Assembly: GCF_036038375.1 (NCBI RefSeq) | Contig: NZ_CP107935.1 | Span: 992,001 to 1,056,000 of the forward strand | Direction: 5' to 3' | DNA from: Streptomyces sp. NBC_00414 | Lineage (GTDB): Bacteria; Actinomycetota; Actinomycetes; Streptomycetales; Streptomycetaceae | Length of the DNA stretch: 64,000 bases | In this document: one piece after another, positions 1-8,701 of the stretch | How the letters are laid out: each line of letters starts with the position of its first letter | Position numbering within the stretch: position 1 is the first letter of the stretch | Translations under genes and position numbers: made by a program | The notes under the pieces: model-generated | What the model was told of the DNA's origin: nothing | Seen by the model: the letters and a program-made list of their open reading frames with translations, nothing else | Database searches by the model: none

Positions 1-1646
1 TGCGGGTCGACGGTCACCTCGACCTCGACTCCGTCGGCGGCGGCGCCCTGGGCGACGACGGCCCGCTCGGCCTCGGCGCGTACGGCGAGGATCTGTTCCT
101 GGGTGGCGCCGGGGATGATCCGCTCGACCTGCTCGCGCACCAGGGCCAGGGCCACGCCGATCGGGCTGATGACCTCGTTGTTGCGGGCGATCCTGCCCTC
201 CATGCCGGTGAGGGCCGCGAGGTGCGGGGTGACGGTGGCGGCTCCTCCCCCGCCGCCGACGAGGACCGCGGTGTCGGCGTCGAGGCGGTAGTCGCGCACG
301 ATCCTGTCCACCACCGACTTCACCTGCTCGGCGCCCGCGTCGAGGATGCGGGCCGCGGCCGTGGGCACGTCCACGCCCATCGCGGCGGCGAGCGGGGCGA
401 TCGCGGCCCGTGCCACCTGCTGGTCGCAGTGCGCGAAGTCGCCCTCGGGGACACGGCCGAGCGCGTTGGCGGCGCAGGTCATGGTGATGGCGTACCGGCC
501 GCCCGCCGCGTCCAGGACGGCGTGGTCGGCCGGGTCGTCGGGCATCGGACGCACGGTGGCCAGGGTGGCGTCGCGCAGGTCGGCCGGATCGGCGAAGCAG
601 GCGTAGGGCAGTCCCGCGATGTGGGCGCTGCGCGGTCCGACGGCCGTGACACGGGCCTGGTCGCCCCGGGTCAGGTCGACGCGGACCATCGAGCCGCCGC
701 CGACACCGACGGTGCGGACGTCGAGTGCGTTGAGGTAGGAGCTCCTGCCGAGCATGGTGGCGTGCCGGACGGCGACCTTGCCGCGGCGGATGACGCTGAT
801 GTCGGTGGAGGTGCCGCCGGTTTCGAGGAAGACCCCCTCGCTGATCCGCTCCTGCATCAGGGCGCCGGCGACTCCGGCCGCCGGGCCCGAAAGGACGGTC
901 AGCAGCGGCCGTCGGCGCATCTCGTCGAGCGCCATGACACCACCGTCGCAGCGCATGACCATGAGCGGCGCGGTGATGCCCGCCTTGGTGATGGACGCGT
1001 CGACGAGGTCGGCGGTGGCGAGCATCCGCGGCAGGATGGCCGCGTTGACGACGGCGGTACGGGTCCGCTTGTGCAGTCCGTACAGCGAGGTGATCTCGTG
1101 CGCGGCCGTCATCGGGAGCCCGGCGGGGCGGGCGGCCTCCAGTACCGACTGCTCGCCTTCCGGGCGGTCCACGGCGAACGGCTCGGTGGCTACGAGGACT
1201 TCGGCTCCGGCCGCCGTGACCTGCTCGACCGCGGCGCGTACGGCACTGGCGTCGTCCGGGTCGGGCACGTGGGCGTAGGCGAGCGGAAGCCGTTTGCCGG
1301 GGGCGAGTTCGAGTCGGCCGAGGGCCGCGAGCCGGCGGGTGAGGACGGCGCCTGGCCCGCTGCCGATGCCGATCAGGCCGACGGTGGCGACGTCGCCCTC
1401 CAGCAGGGCGTTGGTGGCCTGGGTGGTGCCGTGCGCCAGGAACGCGACGTCGGCGGGGTCGCGGCCGACCTGCTGGAGCAGTCGGTCCAGCGCCTCGACG
1501 ATGCCGTGGGCGACACCGTCCTCGTGATGGTGGCTGGTGGGGACCTTGACCTGTCCCAGCAAGCTCAGTGTGGTGGCGTTCACGGCCACGGCGTCGGTGA
1601 AGGTTCCGCCGACGTCGATGCCGACGCGAATTCTGTGGGTGGTCAT
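1..1646 (-). CDS. hydantoinase/oxoprolinase family protein (HyuA-like), 3' end cut off by window
   Basis: I translated the reverse strand from an ATG at 1646 preceded by a very strong site (AAGGAGGTG, 1654-1662). The frame stays open to the window edge (about 548 residues), so the C-terminus is missing. The N-terminus carries an actin-fold ATPase phosphate loop (VGIDVGGTFTD, about residues 8-18). Further on are AHGTTQATNALLEG and an MVMRCDGGVMALDE stretch, followed by a LSGPAAGV loop, all typical of HyuA / N-methylhydantoinase A / 5-oxoprolinase subunit A. The family performs ATP-dependent opening of cyclic amides, usually with a HyuB partner, which would lie to the left of this window. The substrate cannot be read from sequence. 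It is the last visible member of a minus-strand set with an FAD oxidoreductase and a LacI regulator, separated from the former by about 200 bp of repeat-bearing DNA. Confidence 0.9.
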   Translation of the reverse strand, partial: MTTHRIRVGIDVGGTFTDAVAVNATTLSLLGQVKVPTSHHHEDGVAHGIVEALDRLLQQVGRDPADVAFLAHGTTQATNALLEGDVATVGLIGIGSGPGAVLTRRLAALGRLELAPGKRLPLAYAHVPDPDDASAVRAAVEQVTAAGAEVLVATEPFAVDRPEGEQSVLEAARPAGLPMTAAHEITSLYGLHKRTRTAVVNAAILPRMLATADLVDASITKAGITAPLMVMRCDGGVMALDEMRRRPLLTVLSGPAAGVAGALMQERISEGVFLETGGTSTDISVIRRGKVAVRHATMLGRSSYLNALDVRTVGVGGGSMVRVDLTRGDQARVTAVGPRSAHIAGLPYACFADPADLRDATLATVRPMPDDPADHAVLDAAGGRYAITMTCAANALGRVPEGDFAHCDQQVARAAIAPLAAAMGVDVPTAAARILDAGAEQVKSVVDRIVRDYRLDADTAVLVGGGGGAATVTPHLAALTGMEGRIARNNEVISPIGVALALVREQVERIIPGATQEQILAVRAEAERAVVAQGAAADGVEVEVTVDP

Positions 1647-1777
1647 GTCTGGGCACCTCCTTGTGCTCTGTCAGTCATGCGCGGCGCCGGCCGGGCGGAC
1701 AGACCGGCTGGTTCAGCAGCCGGTCCGCCCGGAGCGGGCACGCGGTACGGCGACCGGGGCCGCCGTGTGCACCGTTG

Positions 1778-1862
1778 TTCAGTGACCCCGTGGGTTCAGT
1801 GACCCCGTGGGTCCGATGTCTCCATGAGTCCGATGTCCCCGTGGGTTCAGTAGCCCCGTACG
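1778..1862. repeat. five tandem copies of a degenerate 17-bp unit
   Basis: The unit TTCAGTGACCCCGTGGG occurs twice perfectly (1778-1794 and 1795-1811). Three diverged copies of the same 17-bp length follow: TCCGATGTCTCCATGAG, TCCGATGTCCCCGTGGG and TTCAGTAGCCCCGTACG. The last copy overlaps the stop codon of the FAD oxidoreductase gene (1847-1849). The array sits between that gene and the hydantoinase gene. Its function is unknown. Confidence 0.85.
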
Positions 1863-3457
1863 TCGGGCCAGTGGCGCTGCACTCCGGCACGGTCGAGCCC
1901 GCGTGCGAACTCCTCGAACCGCTTGTCCTCGGCCTGGACCTGGTGGGGTTCGACGTCCTCGGCCAGACAGTGGGCGGCCAGGGCGCCCGCGACCTCGCCG
2001 ATGTTCCACTCCACCGGGTGGAGCCGGTAGCAGCCGTTGGTGATGTGCGTCGTGCCGATGTTCTTGCCGGCGGGCAGCAGGTTGCGGACCCGCCCGGGCA
2101 CCAGCGCGCCGAGCGGGATCTCGAAGGGCACCGAGCCGATGTCGATGTAGTTGTCGCCGCCGGTCGAGGGGTGCAGGTCGATCCGGTAGTTGCCGACCCC
2201 GACCGAGTCGCGGTACTTGGTGCCGCCGTAGGGGCCGACCAGGTCGATCGCCACGTCGTGCTCGGTGACGGTGGTGACCGCCTTGATCCGGCGCGACTCC
2301 CGGACGTACGGCGCCTTCGCGAGGCCGTCCGGAGTGCCGGTCACGTCCGGGCGCGGGCGCAGACCCGGGAACCCGGTGCCGCCGTCCTGCCTGGGCGCCT
2401 CGGTCTGCAGCCAGTAGAGGACCGACAACGACAACTGCCGTGCTCCGGCGACCGCTTCGGCCCCTGTCCGCGCCCCCGCCCCGACGAGCGGCTTCAACCA
2501 GTAGTCGTTCAGCGGCCAGTTGACGAGGGTGATGTCGGAGTCGAAAGCGCCGGGCCGGTGCAGCTTGCGCGCCAGGATGCGGCGGAAGCCCCACAGTTCC
2601 TTGTCGCCCGCGTCCGCGCTCTGGTCGGCGCTCACGGCGAGCGGGTCGAGCTCCGGGTTGGGCTCGAAGGTACGCGGCACGGACTCCAGGGACCGCGGAT
2701 CCGGCGCCTCGAAGCCCAGCAGGGGTCCGGGCCAGAAGTCGGGCCGGTACTCCCGCCAGAAGTCGTAGTCGGCGGGCCGCTCGATGGTGCGGTCCTGGCC
2801 CTCGTGGTGGGAGAGCGCGAAGCACACGGTGATGCCCTGCTGGTTGAGCGGCTGGGCCTCGTCAGGGGCGTGCGGTTCGTCGTACTCGGACCGCGCCTCG
2901 GCCCCGATGACGTGCTCGACGCCCGCGAGTTCGAGGAGTTCACCGGTCTCGGTGGCGTCGATGACGTAGCGGGCCGGGACGGTGACCCGCCGCCCGTCGT
3001 GGCGGTGCTCCAGGGTCACGGAGCGTACGACATCGTTGTCGGCCTCGGCCGCGACGGGCCGGTGGTCGGTGAGGACGGTCAGCCGGCCGGCGGCCCGGTG
3101 GGGCGCGAGCATCGCCTCGATGACGGCGAGTGCCACGCGCGGCTCGTGGCAGAGCTTGCTCACGCGCCCGGCGCCCGGGTTGAGGTCCGCGAGTGCCAGG
3201 GCCTCGGAGCGCAGCGGGTACCACTGTCGGTAGAACTGCCTTATGCCCTCCCGCAGTTGACGGTAGGTGGCGGTGGTGCCGAACTGTTCCACCCATGGGT
3301 GCTCGTCCGGTGGCACCGCCTGCGAGGTGAGCTGTCCGCCGAGCCAGTCGGTCTCCTCGGTGAGCACGACGCTGCGTCCGGCCCGGCAGGCAGCCAGCGC
3401 GGCGGCGACGCCGCCGAGTCCGCCGCCCACGATGAGGATGTCGGCCTTCGGTATCAC
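1847..3457 (-). CDS. FAD-dependent oxidoreductase (FAD_oxidored family)
   Basis: 536 residues from a GTG at 3457 with AAGGAG 4 bp upstream. A Rossmann dinucleotide-binding motif is at the extreme N-terminus (ILIVGGGLGGVAAALAA, about residues 8-24). It is followed by an acidic end to the second beta strand and a TDWLGGQLTSQ segment, characteristic of the PF12831-type FAD oxidoreductases. A second FAD-contacting segment (VPARYVIDATETGELLELAG) lies in the middle, and the C-terminus has NLLPAGKNIGTTHITNG. There is no signal peptide, so it is cytoplasmic. Family members are poorly characterised, and the substrate is unknown. Same strand as the LacI regulator upstream and the hydantoinase downstream. 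A catabolic role under LacI control is inference only. Confidence 0.87.
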   Translation of the reverse strand: MIPKADILIVGGGLGGVAAALAACRAGRSVVLTEETDWLGGQLTSQAVPPDEHPWVEQFGTTATYRQLREGIRQFYRQWYPLRSEALALADLNPGAGRVSKLCHEPRVALAVIEAMLAPHRAAGRLTVLTDHRPVAAEADNDVVRSVTLEHRHDGRRVTVPARYVIDATETGELLELAGVEHVIGAEARSEYDEPHAPDEAQPLNQQGITVCFALSHHEGQDRTIERPADYDFWREYRPDFWPGPLLGFEAPDPRSLESVPRTFEPNPELDPLAVSADQSADAGDKELWGFRRILARKLHRPGAFDSDITLVNWPLNDYWLKPLVGAGARTGAEAVAGARQLSLSVLYWLQTEAPRQDGGTGFPGLRPRPDVTGTPDGLAKAPYVRESRRIKAVTTVTEHDVAIDLVGPYGGTKYRDSVGVGNYRIDLHPSTGGDNYIDIGSVPFEIPLGALVPGRVRNLLPAGKNIGTTHITNGCYRLHPVEWNIGEVAGALAAHCLAEDVEPHQVQAEDKRFEEFARGLDRAGVQRHWPDVRGY

Positions 3458-3485
3458 GCTTCTCCTTGCTGATGGTTCTCGGTGA

Positions 3486-3640
3486 TGACTGGCACCGGTG
3501 GTGCACGGTGGTTACTGGCGCCGGTGGGTCTTGCTGGTGCCAGTCACTGGTGGTGGCTGTCACTGGTGGTGGCTGGGCACTGGTGGTGCTCGGTGGTGAC
3601 TGCCGCCGGTGGTGTTCGGCACCCGGCTCCCGCTGGGTGC
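3486..3640. repeat. GGTGGTG-rich imperfect tandem repeat between lacI-type and FAD genes
   Basis: About eight degenerate copies of an ACTGG(N)4GGTGGTG-like motif fill the gap between the LacI regulator stop and the FAD oxidoreductase start. Two neighbouring copies are nearly identical with about 16-bp spacing (CACTGGTGGTGGCTG). No open frame or hairpin explains it. It is the second repeat-filled gap in this minus-strand gene set. Confidence 0.75.
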
Positions 3641-3642
3641 CG

Positions 3643-4740
3643 TCACCGCTTCGGCGGGCCGCCGGTGGTCGCACCGGCCCTGAAGGCGCAGGCGACCAGG
3701 GGTTCTTCGGCCTCCTCCCCCGCCACGAGCGAGGCCAGCATCCGGACCGCGGCCGCGCCCAGCTGGTGGCGCGGTACGTCGAATCCGGTGGGTTGCGGAT
3801 CTCCGGCGAGGTCGGGCGGAGGACTGCCCAGGAGCGCGAGGGAGAGGTCGGCCGGGCAGGTGAGGCCGGCCTCGTCGACGGCTGTTCGCAGGGCGCGCCA
3901 GGCGGCCCCGGTGTCGGTCTCCTCCGCGACGAAGGCGGTGACACCCTCGGCGATCCACCTCCGCAGCCGTTCGGGGGTGATGTCGCGCCGCGGGTCGGCG
4001 CTGCGGAAGACGGCCTCGGCCCCGCCGGGCAGTCCGGCGGCCTCCAGCCCTTCCAGGAAGCCCTGTTGGCGGTCCGTGGAGGCGGGCGCGTCGTCGTCCT
4101 CACGGACCAGGACGATCCGGCGGTGACCCGAGGACGCCAGGTGCCGGACCACTTCGCCGCTGGCGCTCACATAGTCGGCACCGACCCAGGACAGGCCCTC
4201 CAACTCCTCGCGGCGGCCGAGGTGCACGACCGGGAACCCGTCGGCGACCATCCGTTTCAGTTCGGCGATCGGCACGTGCCGGCCGAGGAACAGGCATCCG
4301 TCCGCGAGCCGGACCCGGTTCAGCGCCTCGGGCCCGGCCGCCCCGGCCCCGCCGGAACTGGACCCCGTGAACAGCACCAGGTCGTAACCGCGCGCGGCGG
4401 CCTCCCGCTCCACCCCGACGAGGAAGGGGTAGTACGAGTGCTCCACGTCCGTCGGGAAGGTGGCCGTGAAGCTGTAGACACCGAGCAGGTTGTTGCGGGC
4501 CGCCGCAAGACGCTGGGCCGCCGGGTCCGGTACGTAACCGAGGCTGCGGGCCGCGTCGAGCACCCGCTGCCGTGTCTCGTCCGAGATCGCCGACCCCTGA
4601 GCCTTGTCCGACAGCACGAGCGACACCGTGGCCTGGGACACTCCGGCCAGCCGGGCGACCTCGGCCTGCCGCGGCCGGGACGTACGTCCGGTTGTCGCGG
4701 GCGTCCGCCCTCGCCTGGGTCGCTTGCTGGGCTGTTCCAC
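3643..4740 (-). CDS. LacI family transcriptional regulator
   Basis: 365 residues. I chose the GTG at 4740 because GAGGAG lies just upstream; an open frame extends to 5004 but lacks a site and runs over the operator DNA. The N-terminal tail is basic, and the LacI helix-turn-helix is at about 25-46 (AEVARLAGVSQATVSLVLS) with the hinge VLDAARSLGYVPD. A periplasmic-binding-protein-like effector domain follows (NLLGVYSFTATFP to about 350), the usual sugar-sensing module. A pair of LacI-like palindromes lies about 55-80 bp upstream of its start (4795-4819) between it and the divergent GH76 gene, so autoregulation and control of GH76 are likely. Length is normal for the family. The effector sugar is not known; the GH76 neighbour suggests mannan-derived oligosaccharides (inference). 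Confidence 0.92.
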   Translation of the reverse strand: MEQPSKRPRRGRTPATTGRTSRPRQAEVARLAGVSQATVSLVLSDKAQGSAISDETRQRVLDAARSLGYVPDPAAQRLAAARNNLLGVYSFTATFPTDVEHSYYPFLVGVEREAAARGYDLVLFTGSSSGGAGAAGPEALNRVRLADGCLFLGRHVPIAELKRMVADGFPVVHLGRREELEGLSWVGADYVSASGEVVRHLASSGHRRIVLVREDDDAPASTDRQQGFLEGLEAAGLPGGAEAVFRSADPRRDITPERLRRWIAEGVTAFVAEETDTGAAWRALRTAVDEAGLTCPADLSLALLGSPPPDLAGDPQPTGFDVPRHQLGAAAVRMLASLVAGEEAEEPLVACAFRAGATTGGPPKR

Positions 4741-4792
4741 CGTGCTCCTCACCCGGCCGCCGAGGGCCGCACCAACTTGCTCGCACCGACTT

Positions 4793-4821
4793 GCTAATGC
4801 GTATAAGTAATGCGCATTAGC
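4793..4821. promoter_or_regulatory. probable LacI-family operator pair
   Basis: TAATGCGCATTA (4808-4819) is a perfect 12-bp palindrome with the central CG typical of LacI-family operators. Thirteen bases to its left lies a second imperfect version, TAATGCGTATAA (4795-4806). The outer halves GCTAATGCG (4793-4801) and CGCATTAGC (4813-4821) also form a perfect 9-bp inverted repeat. It lies between the LacI regulator and the divergent GH76 gene. Confidence 0.75.
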
Positions 4822-4920
4822 AGAACTGTGAGGTGCCTTCGCGGCAGCGGTCAAGAGGTGTGACACGACTTCTTCCGCCGGGTTCCGCCCCCGGAAGCCG
4901 TTGAACATTGATCCGGACCA

Positions 4921-4949
4921 TTGACCTGTCAACCGGTTCCGGTTAGCGT
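4921..4949 (+). promoter_or_regulatory. candidate vegetative promoter for the GH76 gene
   Basis: TTGACC (4921-4926) and TAGCGT (4944-4949) are separated by 17 bp, close to the Streptomyces housekeeping consensus. The spacer carries a perfect inverted repeat AACCGG-TT-CCGGTT (4931-4944), which could be an additional operator. The start codon is 74 bp downstream of the -10 element. Confidence 0.5.
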
Positions 4950-5022
4950 CCACGCCGAGCCTTTCCAAGGACCAGCCCCTGTGCCCCACCGCAGTGTTCG
5001 GCAAGCCTTCGGGAGATCATCC

Positions 5023-6492
5023 ATGCGCGTCAGACGATCGCCACTCGCAGCTCTCGCCCTCTCTCTGACAACGATGTCGGCCTTGTTGATCCAGGCCGCC
5101 CCGCCTTCCGCCGCGGCCCCTGACACAGCGGCGGCGACGGTGTGCAACAAGTACTGCGACGCACGGGATCCGGCCCTCAGCCCCCAGGACCGCAGACCCG
5201 TCACCGCCTCGCTCTTCTCGCGCACGTTCGAGCTGCACTTCGACGACGCCGACGCCATGGGCTGGGCCTCCGTCGGCAACGGCAGCCCCGGGGACGAGGT
5301 ATGGCTGGACCGCTCCTTCGACGGCGGCCGTACCTGGTCCGCGAACAGCCGCCTCGGCGCCACGAAGATCCCGGCGGGCCAGAGCGGCTGGCGGACGTTG
5401 ATGTACAACGTCGACGACTGGGCGGGCCACGGCGTCGGCGCCCTGCGCGCCTGCGGCAAGGCGGCCGACCGCCCCGACATCGCCTGCACACCGTGGGCCC
5501 GGACCACCTGGAACGCCGGCGACCGGCGCACCGCGGCGGCGACCGCGCAGATGCAGTTCTACAACTACGGCACCGGCCTCTTCGACACCACCGGCTGGTG
5601 GAACTCCGCCAACGCGCTGCACGCCGTCATCGACAACATCCGGGTCACCGGCATGCAGAGCTACCGCTACGCCATTGCCCGCACCTACGACCTCCAACTC
5701 ACCTCGGCGGCGGGGCAGTTCCGCAACGACTACATCGACGACACCGGCTGGTGGGGCCTGACCTGGATCGCGGCGTACGACCTCACCGGCGACGCCCGCT
5801 ATCTGGCCACGGCCCGCGCCGACGCGGACCACATGGCCTCCTACTGGGACAACACCTGTGGTGGCGGGGTGTGGTGGAGCACCGCGAAGACGGTGAAGAA
5901 CGCCATACCCAACTCCCTCTACATCGAGCTGAACGCGGCCCTGCACAACCGTATCCCGGGCGACACCACCTACCTCCAGCGCGCGAAGGCGGACTGGAGC
6001 TGGTTCCAGGGCACCGGCATGATCAACGCCGACCAGACGGTCAGCGACGGCCTGAGCCTGAGCACCTGCAAGGTCGGCGACAGCACGGTCTGGTCGTACA
6101 ACCAGGGCCAACTCATCGGCGGACTCACCGAGTTGCACAAGGCCACGGGTGACGCCTCGGTGCTCGCCACGGCCCGCCGGATCGCCGACGCCAACATCGT
6201 CTCCAGCAAGCTCAACACCTCGGCCGGCATCCTCAGGGACCCCTGCGAGTCGGGTGACTGCGGCGCCGACGGAGCATCCTTCAAGGGCGCCGACGTACGC
6301 GGCCTGGCGAAGCTGAACGCCGCCCTGTCCGACCGTCCCTACACGGCGTACCTCAACAGGCAGGCCACCCAGGCCCATGCCGCCGACCGCAACCCCCTCG
6401 ACCAGTACGGCCTGCGCTGGTACGGCCCCGTGGACAAGACGGACGCCGCCCGCCAGCAGAGCGCCCTCGACCTGATGAACGCCGCGTCCTGA
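5023..6492 (+). CDS. secreted glycoside hydrolase family 76 protein (alpha-1,6-mannanase-like)
   Basis: 489 residues from ATG 5023, preceded by GGGAG. The N-terminus is a classic Sec signal peptide (basic start MRVRRS, hydrophobic core, cleavage around AAPPSAAAP near residue 30). A short region (about 60-135: [13 protein letters not shown]) precedes the catalytic (alpha/alpha)6 domain. The paired aspartates of GH76 are at 239-240 in [17 protein letters not shown]. Other family signatures are [19 protein letters not shown] and [12 protein letters not shown]76 enzymes cut alpha-1,6-mannose backbones of fungal mannan or actinobacterial lipomannan outside the cell. Divergent from the LacI regulator with operator-like palindromes between them. 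Confidence 0.93.
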   Translation: MRVRRSPLAALALSLTTMSALLIQAAPPSAAAPDTAAATVCNKYCDARDPALSPQDRRPVTASLFSRTFELHFDDADAMGWASVGNGSPGDEVWLDRSFDGGRTWSANSRLGATKIPAGQSGWRTLMYNVDDWAGHGVGALRACGKAADRPDIACTPWARTTWNAGDRRTAAATAQMQFYNYGTGLFDTTGWWNSANALHAVIDNIRVTGMQSYRYAIARTYDLQLTSAAGQFRNDYIDDTGWWGLTWIAAYDLTGDARYLATARADADHMASYWDNTCGGGVWWSTAKTVKNAIPNSLYIELNAALHNRIPGDTTYLQRAKADWSWFQGTGMINADQTVSDGLSLSTCKVGDSTVWSYNQGQLIGGLTELHKATGDASVLATARRIADANIVSSKLNTSAGILRDPCESGDCGADGASFKGADVRGLAKLNAALSDRPYTAYLNRQATQAHAADRNPLDQYGLRWYGPVDKTDAARQQSALDLMNAAS

Positions 6493-6615
6493 GAGTCACC
6501 GCGCCCACTGCTCGGCACCTCGGCCCAGGACGACACATCCGCATGACCCGCGCCGACGGTGGAACTCCACAGCCACGTGTGCCCGAGGGCCGGACGCACA
6601 GGACGGAGCGGGCTG

Positions 6616-6930
6616 ATGTCGGTCGACCTGACTGGATTCCTTGCTGTGGTGGTACTGGCCTACCTGATTCCCCGGCCCGGACTTCCTGGTCATCGTGCGG
6701 GCGGCCGCTCGGCGCCCTGCCCTGGGCAGAGCGGCCGCTCTGGGCGCCCGGAGCGGGTTGTGCGTCCACATGGGCGCCGCCGCACTGGGGCTCTCCGTGA
6801 TCGCCGCCTGCTCAGCGCTCGCCTTCACCGTGATCAAACTCGCCGGCGCCGCCTATCTGATCCACCTGGGCGTTCGAGCACTCCTGGACGCGCGCCGCCG
6901 CCACCGCGACACGTCCACCGCGCCGACAGG
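6616..6930 (+). pseudogene. LysE/RhtB family exporter remnant, frameshifted and truncated
   Basis: From ATG 6616 the frame reads MSVDLTGFLAVVVLAYLIP and then breaks at a CCCC run (6670-6673). Removing one C restores LIPGPDFLVIVRAAARRPALG and a good LysE N-terminal half (GLCVHMGAAALGLSVIAACSALAFTVIKLAGAAYLIHLGVRALLDARRR). After about residue 100 the similarity stops: the second half with the NPKAxLFF-type motif is absent. So there is a single-base insertion plus loss of the 3' half. LysE proteins export amino acids; this one cannot be functional as read. A sequencing error could explain the C run but not the missing half. Confidence 0.75.
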
Positions 6931-7115
6931 GGCGGTGGCGCACGAGTCCCGCCACGGACACGGCCTCCGCCACCGCGTCGGGGCGGCACGCCGGCCGACG
7001 TGGCGGTTTCCAGCACGACACTCTCCTGCGGAGCATTTCCCGGGCGGCCGGGGTCGACGGGGAGCGCTTCGGCATAAGCTCCCCCGAGCCCGCCCGGCCC
7101 CAGCCCAGGTCCGGT

Positions 7116-7149
7116 TCCAGCCCCAGCCCCAGCCCCAGCCCCAGCCCCA
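7116..7149. repeat. AGCCCC hexanucleotide array
   Basis: Roughly five consecutive AGCCCC units lie about 50 bp upstream of the GH43 start. Related hexanucleotide arrays are at 44066-44111 and 46172-46237. Confidence 0.7.
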
Positions 7150-7197
7150 AGGAACCTTCCCAGGGGACTTCCCCGACCGCACTCCGCAGGGACGGAA

Positions 7198-8629
7198 ATG
7201 ACGTTCTTCGACAATCCCGTCATACCCGGCTTCAGCCCGGACCCCAGCATCTGCCGGGTCGGCGACGACTACTACCTGGCGACGTCCAGTTTCGAGTACG
7301 TACCGGGCGTACCCCTGTGGCACAGCCGCGACCTGGTGCACTGGCGGCTGATCGGGCATGCCCTGGACCGGCCGTCGCAGCTGGCACTGCCCGACACGGC
7401 CGCCGCCTCCACGGGGGTGTACGCGCCGACCCTGCGCCACCACGACGGACTGTTCTGGATGATCACGACCGTGGTCGCCGGGGCGGGCACCATCCTGGTG
7501 ACCGCCGAGGACCCGGCGGGTCCCTGGTCGGATCCGGTACCGGTCGGCGTTCCGGGCATCGACCCGGATCTGGCCTGGGAAGAGGACGGAACCTGCTGGT
7601 GCGTCTTCTCGGCGGACGGGATCCGCGGGGTCCGCGTCGACCCGAAGTCCGGCCGGCCGCTGGGCGAGCCGGTGCCGATGTGGTCGGGCAGCGGACTGCA
7701 GTACCCCGAGGGCCCGCACCTCTACCGGATCGACGGCTGGTGGTACCTGCTGCTGTCGGAGGGCGGCACCGAACGCGGCCACGCCCTGTCGGTGGCCAGG
7801 TCCCGCACGCTGCCGGGTCCGTTCGAACCGCATCCGGCCAACCCCGTTCTGTCCCACCGCAGTACGAGCCATCCGGTGCAGAACACCGGCCATGGTGACC
7901 TCGTACAGGCGCGGGACGGCAGCTGGTGGATGGTGCTGCTCGGCACCAGGCCCCGCGGTGACACACCGATGTACCACGGCATGGGCCGCGAGACGTTCCT
8001 GGCACCGGTGCGGTGGGAGGACGGATGGCCCCTGCCCGGGCCGCTGGACCTGCGTGCGCAGGCTCCGGCGCTCACCCCGCACCCCTGGCCTCCGGAGCCG
8101 GACCGGGACGACTTCGACTCCCCCCGGCTCGCGCCGTGTTGGGTGTCCCCGCGGCGGAGCGACCCGGAGGCCGTACGGCTCGACGAACGGCCGGGGCACC
8201 TGGTCCTGCACGCCCGCGCGGACAGCCTCGACACACCGGGCGCGCTCCTCGTCGGACGACGGCAGCGCGACCCCGACTGCAGCGCGCGCACGCTGGTCGA
8301 GGTCTCCGACGGCGGCCGGGGCGGGCTCGCGGTACGCCTGGACGAGGCGCATCACTACGAGGTGGAGGTGGGCGACGGCACGGTCCGCGCGGTCGCCAGG
8401 ATCGGCCCGCTGAGCCACGCGATCGCCGAACGGGCCGTACCCGCGGGCCCGTTGAGGCTGCGCGTCGACATCACGACCTCCGACGTCCTGCCGCCCACTG
8501 TCACCTCCCGCGACCCGGCGGCGCCTCCCCCGCCCGGCCTGCGCGGCGGCGGCCCCGACACACTTCCCCGGCATGTACGCCACTCGGGGCAGCGCGGCCT
8601 TCGACTGGTTCGAGTTGCGGCCCTCCTGA
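7198..8629 (+). pseudogene. glycoside hydrolase family 43 protein with damaged 3' end
   Basis: ATG 7198 follows AGGGACGGAA. The five-blade propeller domain is intact. The catalytic base Asp15 is in GFSPDPSI, the pKa-modulating Asp122 in GIDPDL and the acid Glu171 in YPEGPHLY, as in beta-xylosidases/alpha-L-arabinofuranosidases of GH43. A C-terminal beta-sandwich begins about residue 300. After about residue 445 the frame changes: the expected ending (GMYATRGSAAFDWFELRPS, stop 8627-8629) is in the +1 frame. Compared with relatives, about 15 residues before it appear to be missing. In the original frame translation would run on antisense through the HxlR gene to 8823. The catalytic domain might still fold, but the gene looks broken; a sequencing error near CCCCCGCCC (8526-8534) is an alternative. 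No signal peptide is seen. Confidence 0.75.
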
Positions 8630-8636
8630 CACCGAC

Positions 8637-8672
8637 GCGACCGGGAGCGCCGAGCACCCCGCTCCCGGTCGC
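8637..8672. terminator. bidirectional hairpin terminator
   Basis: A perfect 12-bp inverted repeat, GCGACCGGGAGC (8637-8648) and GCTCCCGGTCGC (8661-8672), has a 12-nt loop. It lies exactly between the convergent GH43 (ends 8629) and HxlR (ends 8702) genes. No T-tract follows, as is common in Streptomyces. Confidence 0.75.
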
Positions 8673-8701
8673 CTCCGTCGGCCTCTGTCAGTCGTCCGGC
8701 G

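Noticed and set aside
222..1802. Long plus-strand open frame (526 codons) opposite the hydantoinase
   Set aside because: Gly/Val/Asp/Arg-rich translation without any domain. It is the antisense shadow of a real gene with GC-rich third positions.
4741..5004. N-terminal extension of the LacI regulator
   Set aside because: The frame is open but crosses the operators and promoter region, has no ribosome site, and the helix-turn-helix starts properly from GTG 4740.
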